The notes below the pieces were generated by a model that searched no databases, was not told the DNA's origin, and was given only the letters and a program-made list of their open reading frames with translations. From CAKSHC01 sp045594545 (lineage in GTDB: Bacteria; Bacillota; Clostridia; Oscillospirales; UMGS1783), in NCBI GenBank assembly GCA_045594545.1, contig JAZNYQ010000016.1, positions 1-8,957 on the forward strand: 8,957 nucleotides of DNA. Direction: 5' to 3'. Positions 1-6,283 of the stretch are shown one piece after another (within the stretch, counting starts at the first letter, position 1; every line of letters begins with the position of its first letter). A program made the translations under genes and the position numbers.

Positions 1-522
1 CGCGCCCGCGGCGCCAAGACCGAAGTGGCCGTTACGGTAACCACCCGTGAAGCGGTCATGTCGGGACAAAGCAAACGCATCATATTTTTCGGGCAGGACT
101 ACTCTGAACCTTATTATAATCTGCGCCGCGCGCTTCGGTCCATTCTCGGCATCAATAATGCCTATACCCTGCCCAGTGAGCTGAGAGTCTTACACGTATA
201 CCATTACCGTTTTGTGGTTCCCGAATACCCGATCCACAACGCCGAACATATTAAGATTGCCGTTGGCGAACACACCGATCTGGCCTTACAGGGAATGGTA
301 GATAATGTTTACATCCTGCCCCGCATCGCCAATCCTTCATTAGTAGAAATGAAACAACTGGTAACCAACAACGATTACCGGCTCTTTGCGCTGGCTGCGG
401 GAGAGACCGAAATCATGGTGATGTACGGGTTCTACACCGCACCCACCGATCCCAACAACACCAAGCCTAAACAATTTGTGCCGGTACAAGCGCATCGATA
501 TACCGTAACCGTGACTCCTTAA
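1..522 (+). CDS. C-terminal part of an unrecognised protein (5' end outside window)
   Basis: The reading frame is open from base 1 to the TAA at 520-522, about 173 residues. Candidate starts inside the window are GTG at 25 and ATG at 58. Neither has a convincing ribosome binding site, and the frame stays open to the left edge, so I treat the gene as truncated by the window. I do not recognise the family. The visible part is hydrophilic with no membrane segment. It contains many aromatic residues (FFGQDYSEPYYNLRRAL near the start, VLHVYHYRF in the middle) and short beta-prone stretches, ending YTVTVTP. Threonine- and valine-rich strands at both ends (VAVTVTT, YTVTVTP) would suit a beta-sandwich or surface-type domain, but that is only an impression. 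It converges on the gatD-like gene across a shared terminator and so belongs to a different transcription unit from the envelope genes. A complete small protein starting at 58 is a weaker alternative. Confidence 0.6.
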   Translation, partial: RARGAKTEVAVTVTTREAVMSGQSKRIIFFGQDYSEPYYNLRRALRSILGINNAYTLPSELRVLHVYHYRFVVPEYPIHNAEHIKIAVGEHTDLALQGMVDNVYILPRIANPSLVEMKQLVTNNDYRLFALAAGETEIMVMYGFYTAPTDPNNTKPKQFVPVQAHRYTVTVTP

Positions 523-526
523 AAAG

Positions 527-549
527 GAGCAGGGCATATAGCCCTGCTC
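527..549. terminator. Hairpin terminator shared by convergent genes
   Basis: A perfect 9-bp stem, GAGCAGGGC (527-535) with GCCCTGCTC (541-549), closes a five-base ATATA loop. It lies in the 28-base gap between the stop of the left-edge gene (522) and the stop of the gatD-like gene (551). Read on the minus strand, the stem is followed by C and then five T, a classic intrinsic terminator for the murT-gatD operon. Read on the plus strand, the tail is only moderately T-rich (TTCATTT), so termination in that direction is likely but weaker. Confidence 0.85.
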
Positions 550-550
550 T

Positions 551-1258
551 TCATTTATGCATTTCGTTTTTTAAAATATCGGTTGCCGTGACATACCCCA
601 TCCACGCCTGTCGATACCAAGTCTCTTGCGGATCGGGCAATTCCTTGCCGGCCAAAGCATCGGCATAGTAATCCAACAACGCGGGATTTCTCACCAACAA
701 GGGGGTTGCTACCTGCGTGGCCAACAACCCATTCTTATATATACCTTCCAGATCACCAACCATCTTCTCGCTGTCGTATACCACATGCAAAAAAGCAGGT
801 TCCTGGGTGTCGATCGTCAAGGAACTGTTATACGCCCCCACCACCAAATGGGAACTAAACGGATTTTCGGCCAGCAGTTCGGTGTATTTTCTCTTGTCGT
901 GCACCATGGCCTGTCCCTGCAACAGCCCAAGCCCTACAACCTCTTGCCCGTCAAGTCCGATAATGGTCTGCATGGGTAAAGCGGCCGACGAACCGACAAA
1001 CAACAGGTGCTTTCCTTCTTCATGATAGGCAATCAATGCGTCCCGTACCGACTCCAGTTTCCGTGCCGCCACCAGCATTTTATTCTCGGTTCCCGCGCCA
1101 AAATAGATCAGATCGGCCAGTGCCGCGGTCTCGGCCGTCAATGGCAACATCTCAACTTCCTCTCCCACGGCACGCAGATAGGAAGTCAACACACGCAGAT
1201 CGGCATCCCCGCCATACAAATTCAACAAATCAGGATAAGCGTGTATGATACGAATCAT
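551..1258 (-). CDS. gatD: GatD-like class I glutamine amidotransferase homologue lacking catalytic Cys and His
   Basis: Canonical GatD is the glutaminase subunit of lipid II isoglutaminyl synthase. It hydrolyses glutamine and passes ammonia to MurT, which amidates D-Glu in the stem peptide at the cytoplasmic face. This protein has 235 residues, the usual family size, and family landmarks: an N-terminal HAYPDLLNLYGG (6-17), IGLDGQEVVGLGLL (100-113) and PLLVRNPALLD (186-196). It does not have the catalytic residues. The nucleophile motif (usually ICGGYQ) reads FVGSSAA at 87-93, putting Val88 at the Cys position, and no cysteine occurs anywhere in the protein. The LHGP motif with the catalytic His reads VATP at 183-186, giving Ala184. 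The usual GGGxDRE motif reads GAGTENK (54-60). I chose the start at 1258, not the upstream ATG at 1309, because AGGAGG lies seven bases before it and it overlaps the murT stop as ATGA. Its role is therefore unclear: a structural or regulatory partner of MurT, or a repurposed protein. Family assignment is firm; a glutaminase function is doubtful. Confidence 0.8.
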   Translation of the reverse strand: MIRIIHAYPDLLNLYGGDADLRVLTSYLRAVGEEVEMLPLTAETAALADLIYFGAGTENKMLVAARKLESVRDALIAYHEEGKHLLFVGSSAALPMQTIIGLDGQEVVGLGLLQGQAMVHDKRKYTELLAENPFSSHLVVGAYNSSLTIDTQEPAFLHVVYDSEKMVGDLEGIYKNGLLATQVATPLLVRNPALLDYYADALAGKELPDPQETWYRQAWMGYVTATDILKNEMHK

Positions 1259-2583
1259 GCTTGCACCTCCTTCATCCGAGAGGTAAATTTTCCTACATCG
1301 GTAAAACACGTCATTACATAAATATCGCCTACGGCATTTTCTTTCAGATCCGCCATCATCTTGTCCAGGTTCGGTTCCACCGTCATGCGGTCTTCCGATA
1401 TACCTGCAAAATGCAAGCGCACCGCCACATCATAAGCAAACTGCCCCGAAATCAACACCCGCGAAACGCCCCTGACCGGCTCAAAATCAATGTCCCACAG
1501 CCATGACATATCATTGGCCACATATTTGCGACTCAACTGATCTACGATCAGCACTAAAGTCGCATTCTCCACCCCGTTTAACTCGGATAACGCGGCATTA
1601 TAGGCCATGGAATTTTCGTGCTTAGTCAAAGTAAACAGACCACGATGTCCATTCCATTCAAATTCATGCAAACGATCGCCGCGAATCACGAAATGATCGA
1701 GTGCCTGTGCCGCATCTTTCGGTGAAAAGTCAAATGCCTTTACAAGCGTAGCATACGCTGCTACAATGTTATAAGCAAAGTTACTGTTGCACATCTGCGG
1801 CACAACCGCGTATTCCCCATCCAAGACAAACGCACCGTCGCGCACAGAGGTGATCTCATGATCCACCTGTCCTCTGGCAAAACCGCAAGATGGACAAATG
1901 TAGTTTCCCACATGAGAAAAGACCCGACTTTGATAGGACATCTCGGCATAACATACCGGGCAGTATGCGCCGTCATGATAGGCGTGTACGGTTCCCTCTT
2001 TTTCAGGGAAAACATCGGAAGACAATCCATATCGTACCGCTGTGCGACCAACCGTCAAACTGGAAGATATCGGCTCGTCGGCATTAACGATCAGCACCGT
2101 CTTTTCCGGCAGCCCCTTGGCCAATTCCTTACGCACAAATTCGCTGTGCCCGTTTCGGGTCATCTGATCGCGATAGAGGTTTGTGATCAACATATAATCG
2201 GGTGTGATCTGTTTAAACGTGTACTGGCAAAAGCGTTCATCACTCTCAATCAAGGCCATATCCGCTTTGACCTTACCGCTCAGCGTGCAATGACTTAAGA
2301 ACATAGCCGTAACGCCTTGGATCTGGTTGGAGCCCTCGGTATTACAGATCACATTCATACCGGCACTGCGCACGGCCGAATAGATCATCTGTGTTGTCGT
2401 CGTTTTTCCGTTCGATCCGGTAACGGCCACAATTTTCTTCGGCATCTGCATCCGCCTAAGCAGGTCGGGACAAACTTTCAGGGCCACACCACCGGGAAAT
2501 GAGGATGCACTTCGGCCGATCAGACGAATGGCCAAGCGTGTCATTTTACCGGCGGCAATCGCCAATGTCATACGAATATCCAT
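1255..2583 (-). CDS. murT: MurT-like Mur ligase (lipid II isoglutaminyl synthase, ATPase/ligase subunit)
   Basis: MurT is the ATP-using Mur-ligase-like subunit that, with GatD, converts D-Glu of lipid II to D-isoglutamine. The protein has 442 residues, close to the usual 430-450. Visible in order: the ATP-binding loop GSNGKTTT (56-63), NTEGSN (81-86), IESDE (112-116), the ligase motif TNLYRDQMTRNG (134-145), a four-cysteine zinc ribbon CPVC...CPSC (208-211, 230-233) typical of MurT, the Mur-type FAYNIVAAYA (269-278), and GDRLHEF (302-308). A MurT-type C-terminal domain ends in DMSWLWDIDFE (358-368). Compared with the family as I know it, the C-terminal NPAG motif is replaced by KHENSMAYNAAL (321-332) and DGRD before TSW is replaced by VAND (355-358). 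The second motif lies in the region reported to supply an Asp to the GatD catalytic triad; an Asp (358) is still present. The start at 2583 has GGAGG five bases upstream. It overlaps gatD by ATGA and is first in a two-gene operon. Confidence 0.9.
   Translation of the reverse strand: MDIRMTLAIAAGKMTRLAIRLIGRSASSFPGGVALKVCPDLLRRMQMPKKIVAVTGSNGKTTTTQMIYSAVRSAGMNVICNTEGSNQIQGVTAMFLSHCTLSGKVKADMALIESDERFCQYTFKQITPDYMLITNLYRDQMTRNGHSEFVRKELAKGLPEKTVLIVNADEPISSSLTVGRTAVRYGLSSDVFPEKEGTVHAYHDGAYCPVCYAEMSYQSRVFSHVGNYICPSCGFARGQVDHEITSVRDGAFVLDGEYAVVPQMCNSNFAYNIVAAYATLVKAFDFSPKDAAQALDHFVIRGDRLHEFEWNGHRGLFTLTKHENSMAYNAALSELNGVENATLVLIVDQLSRKYVANDMSWLWDIDFEPVRGVSRVLISGQFAYDVAVRLHFAGISEDRMTVEPNLDKMMADLKENAVGDIYVMTCFTDVGKFTSRMKEVQA
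1264..1271 (-). promoter_or_regulatory. Ribosome binding site deciding the gatD start
   Basis: On the minus strand AGGAGGTG sits inside the last codons of murT, seven bases (counted from GGAGG) before the ATG at 1258. It supports translational coupling and rules against the longer frame starting at 1309, which would add 17 residues including the only cysteine in that frame. Confidence 0.85.
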
Positions 2584-2613
2584 AAAAACCTCCGTTATTT
2601 TGCTAATATCTAT

Positions 2614-2640
2614 ATTATATCTTTCTTATTTGCTTGTCAA
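2614..2640 (-). promoter_or_regulatory. Promoter of the murT-gatD operon
   Basis: On the minus strand a perfect TTGACA (2640-2635) is followed after 15 bases by a perfect TATAAT (2619-2614). A TAATAT register two bases further on gives the more usual 17-base spacing, so the exact -10 is uncertain. Transcription would start near 2605, about 22 bases before the murT ATG. A 14-base inverted repeat, TAATAT-CT-ATATTA (2604-2617), covers the -10 and start region, but in such AT-rich sequence it may be chance. Confidence 0.75.
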
Positions 2641-2643
2641 CTC

Positions 2644-2672
2644 TTGCTTTTTTGTTAATTATGAGGTAAAAT
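2644..2672 (+). promoter_or_regulatory. Promoter of coaX, back to back with the murT promoter
   Basis: TTGCTT (2644-2649), 17 bases, then TAAAAT (2667-2672), five of six bases of the -10 consensus. Transcription would begin near 2679 and leave a leader of about 22 bases. Its -35 lies only three bases from the -35 of the opposite promoter, so binding of RNA polymerase or a regulator at one would be expected to affect the other. A short inverted repeat overlaps its -10 (listed separately). Confidence 0.6.
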
Positions 2673-2678
2673 GTACCT
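2664..2678. repeat. Inverted repeat AGGTA-N5-TACCT over the coaX -10
   Basis: AGGTA (2664-2668) and TACCT (2674-2678) form a symmetric element with a five-base spacer, centred on the predicted -10 box of coaX. Position and symmetry would suit a small repressor operator. The arms are only five bases long and do not extend further, so chance is possible. Confidence 0.35.
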
Positions 2679-2686
2679 ATATCTAT

Positions 2687-2693
2687 AAAGGAG
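2687..2693 (+). promoter_or_regulatory. Ribosome binding site deciding the coaX start
   Basis: AAAGGAG, eight bases before the ATG at 2702. It excludes an in-frame ATG at 2528, which would prepend 58 residues, run through the divergent promoters and overlap the 5' end of murT. Confidence 0.85.
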
Positions 2694-2701
2694 TTATTAA
2701 G

Positions 2702-3466
2702 ATGATCCTAACCGTTGACGTGGGAAACAGTAATATTGTCGTAGGCGCCTTTGATGAAGACACTCTCATCTTCTCCGCCAGACTCAATACCGAGAAAAAG
2801 CGGTTGAGCGATGAGTATGCTATCGACCTGCGCAATATCTTTGCCTTATATGGTGCCAACCGCACGGTTGAAGGAGCCATCCTCTCCTCTGTTGTTCCCG
2901 GTCTGACCCCCGTTCTCAAACGGGCGATAAATGTAGTGTTTGATCTGAATGCCCTGGTCGTTGGCCCGGGCATTAAAACCGGTATGAACATTCGCATCGA
3001 TAATCCATCCCAGTTGGGAAGCGATATTCTTGCCGATGCTGTGGGTGCCTTTCATCAATACCCTGCCCCCATCGTCATTTTTGATCTGGGTACGGCTTCC
3101 ACGATTTCGGTCACCGATGAGACAGGCAGCATCTTAGGCGGCGCCATCCTACCGGGTGTCACCCTTTCTCTGAATGCTCTGTCGCAGACAGCGGCGCAAC
3201 TGCCCGAGATCAGCATGGAACCGCCTCGCGATATTATCGGGACAAACACCATTGACAGTATGCGTTCCGGCATTTTGTACGGCAACGCCTCCATGATCGA
3301 CGGCATGATTGATCGGCTGACCGAGCGCCTGGGCAAACAACCCACCGTTGTTGCCACCGGCGGCATCGCCGAAACCATTATCCCCCATTGTAAGCACAAT
3401 ATTATTCTGGACCCGGCCTTGCAACTCAAAGGCCTACTCCATCTGTACCGTAAGAATCGTCCGTAA
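2702..3466 (+). CDS. coaX: Type III pantothenate kinase
   Basis: This enzyme phosphorylates pantothenate to 4'-phosphopantothenate, the first step of CoA synthesis, in the cytoplasm. It has 254 residues, normal for CoaX. Motifs in order: phosphate-binding DVGNSN (6-11), GPGIKTG (88-94), the catalytic Asp108 in LGSDILADAV (105-114), DLGTAST (128-134), GGAILPG (146-152) and the C-terminal TGGIAE (219-224). The commonly cited GxDR motif reads GSDI here, so Arg is replaced by Ile; I believe this variant occurs in other Bacillota and do not treat it as damage. It is the first gene of the rightward unit and is followed after 61 bases by a putative pantothenate uptake component, a sensible uptake-plus-kinase pair. 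Type III kinases are generally not feedback-inhibited by CoA, so control may be at transcription, at the divergent promoter. Confidence 0.95.
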   Translation: MILTVDVGNSNIVVGAFDEDTLIFSARLNTEKKRLSDEYAIDLRNIFALYGANRTVEGAILSSVVPGLTPVLKRAINVVFDLNALVVGPGIKTGMNIRIDNPSQLGSDILADAVGAFHQYPAPIVIFDLGTASTISVTDETGSILGGAILPGVTLSLNALSQTAAQLPEISMEPPRDIIGTNTIDSMRSGILYGNASMIDGMIDRLTERLGKQPTVVATGGIAETIIPHCKHNIILDPALQLKGLLHLYRKNRP

Positions 3467-3488
3467 GGATGTTCTTAAATAAATTTGC

Positions 3489-3511
3489 GCTGCATCCGCA
3501 GACGGAGCAGC
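3489..3511 (+). promoter_or_regulatory. Hairpin just upstream of the S-component ribosome binding site
   Basis: GCTGC (3489-3493) pairs with GCAGC (3507-3511), and TCCG (3495-3498) pairs with CGGA (3503-3506). This gives nine base pairs with one bulged A (3494) and a CAGA loop. AGGAGG (3515-3520) begins four bases after the stem, with the ATG seven bases beyond it. No T-run follows, so it is not an intrinsic terminator. It could stabilise the transcript or tune translation of the transporter gene relative to coaX. Confidence 0.5.
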
Positions 3512-3527
3512 AGCAGGAGGTATTATT

Positions 3528-4145
3528 ATGAGCACAAAAACAAGACACAACTGGCTGGTATGGCTGGTACAGGTAGCCCTTTTAGGAGCCATTATTGCGG
3601 TTATGAATTTTACACCGCTTGGTATGCTCCGCTTGGGGGTTGTTGAGATCACCTTCATGATGATTCCGGTGATTATCGGCGCAATCGTATGCGGTCCGAC
3701 CGCCGGCGCACTGTTAGGCGCCGAGTTTGGCTTCTTCAGTTTTTGGACCTGCATCGATGCCAGCAGTGCATTCGGAGCCACCTTGTTGAGCATTAACCCT
3801 TGGTTTACCGCATTGGTCTGCTTCCTCCCCCGCATCTTTATGGGGTGGGCATGCGGCATCCTCTTCCGCTCTCTTTATCGCCGTTCCGTTCCTAAATTTT
3901 GGAGCTTTTCGCTTTCGGGATTGAGCGGGGCTTTGTTAAACACCATTGGTTTTACCGGACTTTTGATTGCCTTCTTTTGGAGAAGCGACTACATACAGGG
4001 ATTAGCCGCAGGCAAAAATATCTTTGGGTTTTTGATTGCCTTCGTGGGACTGAACGGACTGGTCGAGGCCATCGTCTGCACCGTTTTGGCTGTTGCCATC
4101 AGCCGCGCACTGTTGCCTTTTATTAAAATCAAAGTGAAAGAATGA
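3528..4145 (+). CDS. ECF transporter S component, probably for pantothenate (PanT-like)
   Basis: This is the substrate-binding membrane subunit of an energy-coupling factor vitamin importer. It would work with shared EcfA/EcfA'/EcfT proteins encoded elsewhere. It has 205 residues, usual for the family, with about six hydrophobic segments: roughly 11-28, 39-56, 58-74, 92-114, 128-150 and 166-197. The first segment carries the small-residue-rich pattern ALLGAIIAV (17-25), which in S components contacts EcfT. GPTAGALLGAEFGFFSF (56-72) resembles the conserved GPxAGxxxG region. The C-terminus is basic and probably cytoplasmic. AGGAGG precedes the ATG by seven bases. The substrate cannot be read from the sequence alone. 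Pantothenate is inferred because the gene directly follows coaX in what looks like the same transcript; another vitamin remains possible. Only eight bases separate its stop from the first glycosyltransferase. Confidence 0.85.
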   Translation: MSTKTRHNWLVWLVQVALLGAIIAVMNFTPLGMLRLGVVEITFMMIPVIIGAIVCGPTAGALLGAEFGFFSFWTCIDASSAFGATLLSINPWFTALVCFLPRIFMGWACGILFRSLYRRSVPKFWSFSLSGLSGALLNTIGFTGLLIAFFWRSDYIQGLAAGKNIFGFLIAFVGLNGLVEAIVCTVLAVAISRALLPFIKIKVKE

Positions 4146-4153
4146 GATAAACT

Positions 4154-5293
4154 ATGAATAAACACGCGGTCATAATCAGTTGCTTTGATCACTACGAACG
4201 CATGATTCATTGGGAACAAAGCGCACAAGATCTTGGTTATCGGACAACCTATATCGCCGCCGACTTCAGTCATGGCGCAAAAACCAAATATGTATGTCCG
4301 GTGAAAGGATGCAAGCAGATTCACGTGATGCCTTATCAAAAAAATCTGTCGATTCAGCGTGTTTTATCCCATCGTATGTTTGCCAAAAAACTCTATGAGT
4401 ATCTGATGGATGAGCAGCCGCAAATAGTTGTATCGCTGATTCCGCCTAATTTTATTACCAAATACTTGGCAAAGTTCAAAAAAAAGCATCCGGAGTGCAA
4501 GGTAGTATTTGATATATACGACCTTTGGCCCGAATCCTTTCCCTCTTCCGGCTTAAAAAAGATCTTAGCGCCGGCCTTTCGCATATGGGGCAACCTGAGA
4601 AATAAACATCTTCCGGCGGCCGACTATGTTACGGCCGAATGCGGCATGTATCTGGATCGATTGCAATGGCACAAAGAGAATGCCCGCGTGATTTATTTCT
4701 CTCTTCCGCCATACCAAGGCAAGGAAGAGCCGCTCCCTTCGTTGCCTACCGACCGAGCAGAGATTGCCTACCTTGGCTCCATCAATAATATTATTGACAT
4801 TGATAAAATCGTAGCCATACTGGCAGGCATTGTCCGAAATATGCCGACCACACTACACATTATCGGCGATGGCGAATCGCGCGAACAATTATGCGAACGC
4901 GTATCCACCGTCGGTGTTCATGTCGTCTTCCATGGCAAAATTTTTGATGAGGATCAAAAACATAAAATCCTGTCCGGCTGTCATTTCGGGCTTAACATCA
5001 TGAAAGATTCGGTCTGCATTGGCTTAACCATGAAGTCGGTTGATTATCTACGACACGGACTGCCCTTAATTAGTAACATCCCATTTGACACAAAAAAAAT
5101 GATTTCCGATTACCAGGCTGGTTTTCACGTGCATGCGGCAAACGAAATGCAAACTGACATTGTTAATAGCATTTCCTCGGGTACCGTCTTGTTAAGAAAA
5201 GGGGCATCTGAACTATACAAAAATCAATTGACTTCACAAAAAGCCATTGATCAATGCACTACGATTTTAAGAATCCTTGAAGGAGAGAGTTGA
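4154..5293 (+). CDS. GT4-like glycosyltransferase (GT-B fold)
   Basis: This 379-residue protein has two Rossmann-like halves. The N-terminal half starts HAVIISCFDHYERM and includes FDIYDLWPESF (119-129), a signature seen in polysaccharide GT4 enzymes such as WbuB-type transferases. The C-terminal half has YLGSI (206-210), LHIIGDGESREQL (234-246), VVFHGKI (257-263) and the donor-binding region GLTMKSVDYLRHGLPLI (290-306). In that region Asp297 stands where many GT4 enzymes have the second Glu of the EX7E motif. No membrane segment is evident, so it is probably cytoplasmic or membrane-associated. It would add a sugar from a nucleotide donor to a lipid-linked repeat unit; donor and acceptor are not readable. 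The ribosome binding site is weak (only GAAAG or GAG-like bases) and the gap to the S-component gene is eight bases, suggesting coupled translation. The gene contains A8 runs at 4477-4484 and 5092-5099 and an A7 run at 4338-4344. Confidence 0.85.
   Translation: MNKHAVIISCFDHYERMIHWEQSAQDLGYRTTYIAADFSHGAKTKYVCPVKGCKQIHVMPYQKNLSIQRVLSHRMFAKKLYEYLMDEQPQIVVSLIPPNFITKYLAKFKKKHPECKVVFDIYDLWPESFPSSGLKKILAPAFRIWGNLRNKHLPAADYVTAECGMYLDRLQWHKENARVIYFSLPPYQGKEEPLPSLPTDRAEIAYLGSINNIIDIDKIVAILAGIVRNMPTTLHIIGDGESREQLCERVSTVGVHVVFHGKIFDEDQKHKILSGCHFGLNIMKDSVCIGLTMKSVDYLRHGLPLISNIPFDTKKMISDYQAGFHVHAANEMQTDIVNSISSGTVLLRKGASELYKNQLTSQKAIDQCTTILRILEGES
5280..5285 (+). promoter_or_regulatory. Ribosome binding site deciding the first GT2 start
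   Basis: AAGGAG lies in the last codons of the preceding glycosyltransferase, nine bases before the ATG at 5295. It excludes the in-frame TTG at 5277, which would start before this site. Confidence 0.75.
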
Positions 5294-5294
5294 T

Positions 5295-6266
5295 ATGCGT
5301 CAACAAATTGATGTCATAATACCCATGTACAACAGTGAATCCTATATTTCGGGATTGCTTCACGATTTGGAAAATCAAACGATGAAAGATTTTCGCGCCA
5401 TATTTGTTGATGACGGTTCAACAGATAATACATACTCAATTTTGGAAGATCGATTGCGCCATGTTTCCTTTGCGCACATACTGATTCATCAAGAGAATAT
5501 GGGACTGCCCGGAGCCAGAAACACAGGCATTGCACATGCACAAGCGCCCTGGATCACATTTTTGGATAGTGATGACGGGCTCGACCCAAACCATTTATCT
5601 TTTCTATATCAAGGCGTCGTAAAAAATTCAACACATGTCGGCATTTGCGAATATCAAACAATATCTCGAAAAGAAGATGCCATCACTATTGATGATAATG
5701 ATTTTTCCGTCACAAAATGCGATGCAAAAACATGCATGAAAACCTATTATATGCAGTGGTTTGGCGCATGGGTTCTTATGTTAAATCGAGAATGGCTACA
5801 AAATCAAAATCTGCACTTTGATGAAGAATGCACATATCTGGAGGATGTCCCCTTTATCACGCAGGTAATTGCTCATGCGGACACAATAACCATTATTCAT
5901 AACGCCACCTATCTATATTACATTCGCAAAGGTTCATTAATGCGAACTCCTAAAATTGAGAAATACAAAATCGCATTGGATGGCTTTCATCGCATGGCAC
6001 AACAACTTCAGCCGCTTAAAAATCCGGCTACCGCTGAGTTTTTTGCGGTTGGGCATGCCCGATATTATTTGGCAACCTTACGCAAATGTGCAATCTTGAT
6101 GCCTTACAAAATGTATCTGTCTATTTGCACATACATTCCCTTTCACCAGGTACGGCATCAAATAAACGCCTTGCAAACTAAACATCGCATTTCAAGCAGA
6201 ATGTACTTATTTTCCAAACGATTATTCTATCATAGTATGCGGTTTATATCTCGAAATGATCACTGA
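5295..6266 (+). CDS. GT2-family glycosyltransferase (GT-A fold)
   Basis: This 323-residue inverting transferase of the WcaA/EpsJ type has an N-terminal catalytic domain: IDVIIPMYNSESYI (5-18), nucleotide-binding VDDGSTD (38-44), GLPGARNTGI (70-79), the metal-binding DXD-type DSDD (91-94) and the probable catalytic-base motif EDVPF (183-187), followed by YYIRKGSLM (208-216). The C-terminal third is basic and rich in aromatic residues (YKMYLSICTYIPF; then KRLFYHSMRF near the end), suggesting peripheral contact with the membrane where the lipid-linked acceptor lies, but there is no clear transmembrane helix. Only one base separates its ATG from the stop of the preceding gene, so translation is coupled. 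Base composition is low: the line 5701-5760 is 21 of 60 G+C, against 37 of 60 in the coaX line 3181-3240. The sugar transferred cannot be determined. Confidence 0.88.
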   Translation: MRQQIDVIIPMYNSESYISGLLHDLENQTMKDFRAIFVDDGSTDNTYSILEDRLRHVSFAHILIHQENMGLPGARNTGIAHAQAPWITFLDSDDGLDPNHLSFLYQGVVKNSTHVGICEYQTISRKEDAITIDDNDFSVTKCDAKTCMKTYYMQWFGAWVLMLNREWLQNQNLHFDEECTYLEDVPFITQVIAHADTITIIHNATYLYYIRKGSLMRTPKIEKYKIALDGFHRMAQQLQPLKNPATAEFFAVGHARYYLATLRKCAILMPYKMYLSICTYIPFHQVRHQINALQTKHRISSRMYLFSKRLFYHSMRFISRNDH

Positions 6267-6283
6267 CATTGAAAGGATAAAAT

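Noticed and set aside
1259..1309. Upstream ATG extending the GatD-like protein by 17 residues (including a Cys)
   Set aside because: It lies inside murT and lacks a ribosome binding site, whereas ATG 1258 has AGGAGG at ideal spacing and the extra residues do not resemble the family. The Cys in the extension could not be the catalytic one in any case.
1858..2298. Plus-strand open frame of 146 codons opposite murT
   Set aside because: Antisense to a well-supported gene, no ribosome binding site, and a composition typical of a shadow frame. The other antisense frames over gatD and coaX were rejected on the same grounds.
2528..2701. ATG at 2528 as the start of coaX
   Set aside because: The extra 58 residues overlap the start of murT and both promoters, and CoaX proteins begin directly at MILTVDVGNSN. 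The site at 2687-2693 fixes the start at 2702.
3467..3527. Riboswitch or terminator between coaX and the S component
   Set aside because: The 61-base gap is too short for known vitamin riboswitches, and the hairpin is followed by the ribosome binding site with no T-run.
4086..4153. Internal promoter for the glycosyltransferase genes at the end of the transporter gene
   Set aside because: Several TTG-type boxes are present, but none has a matching -10 at acceptable spacing. An unrecognised promoter cannot be excluded.
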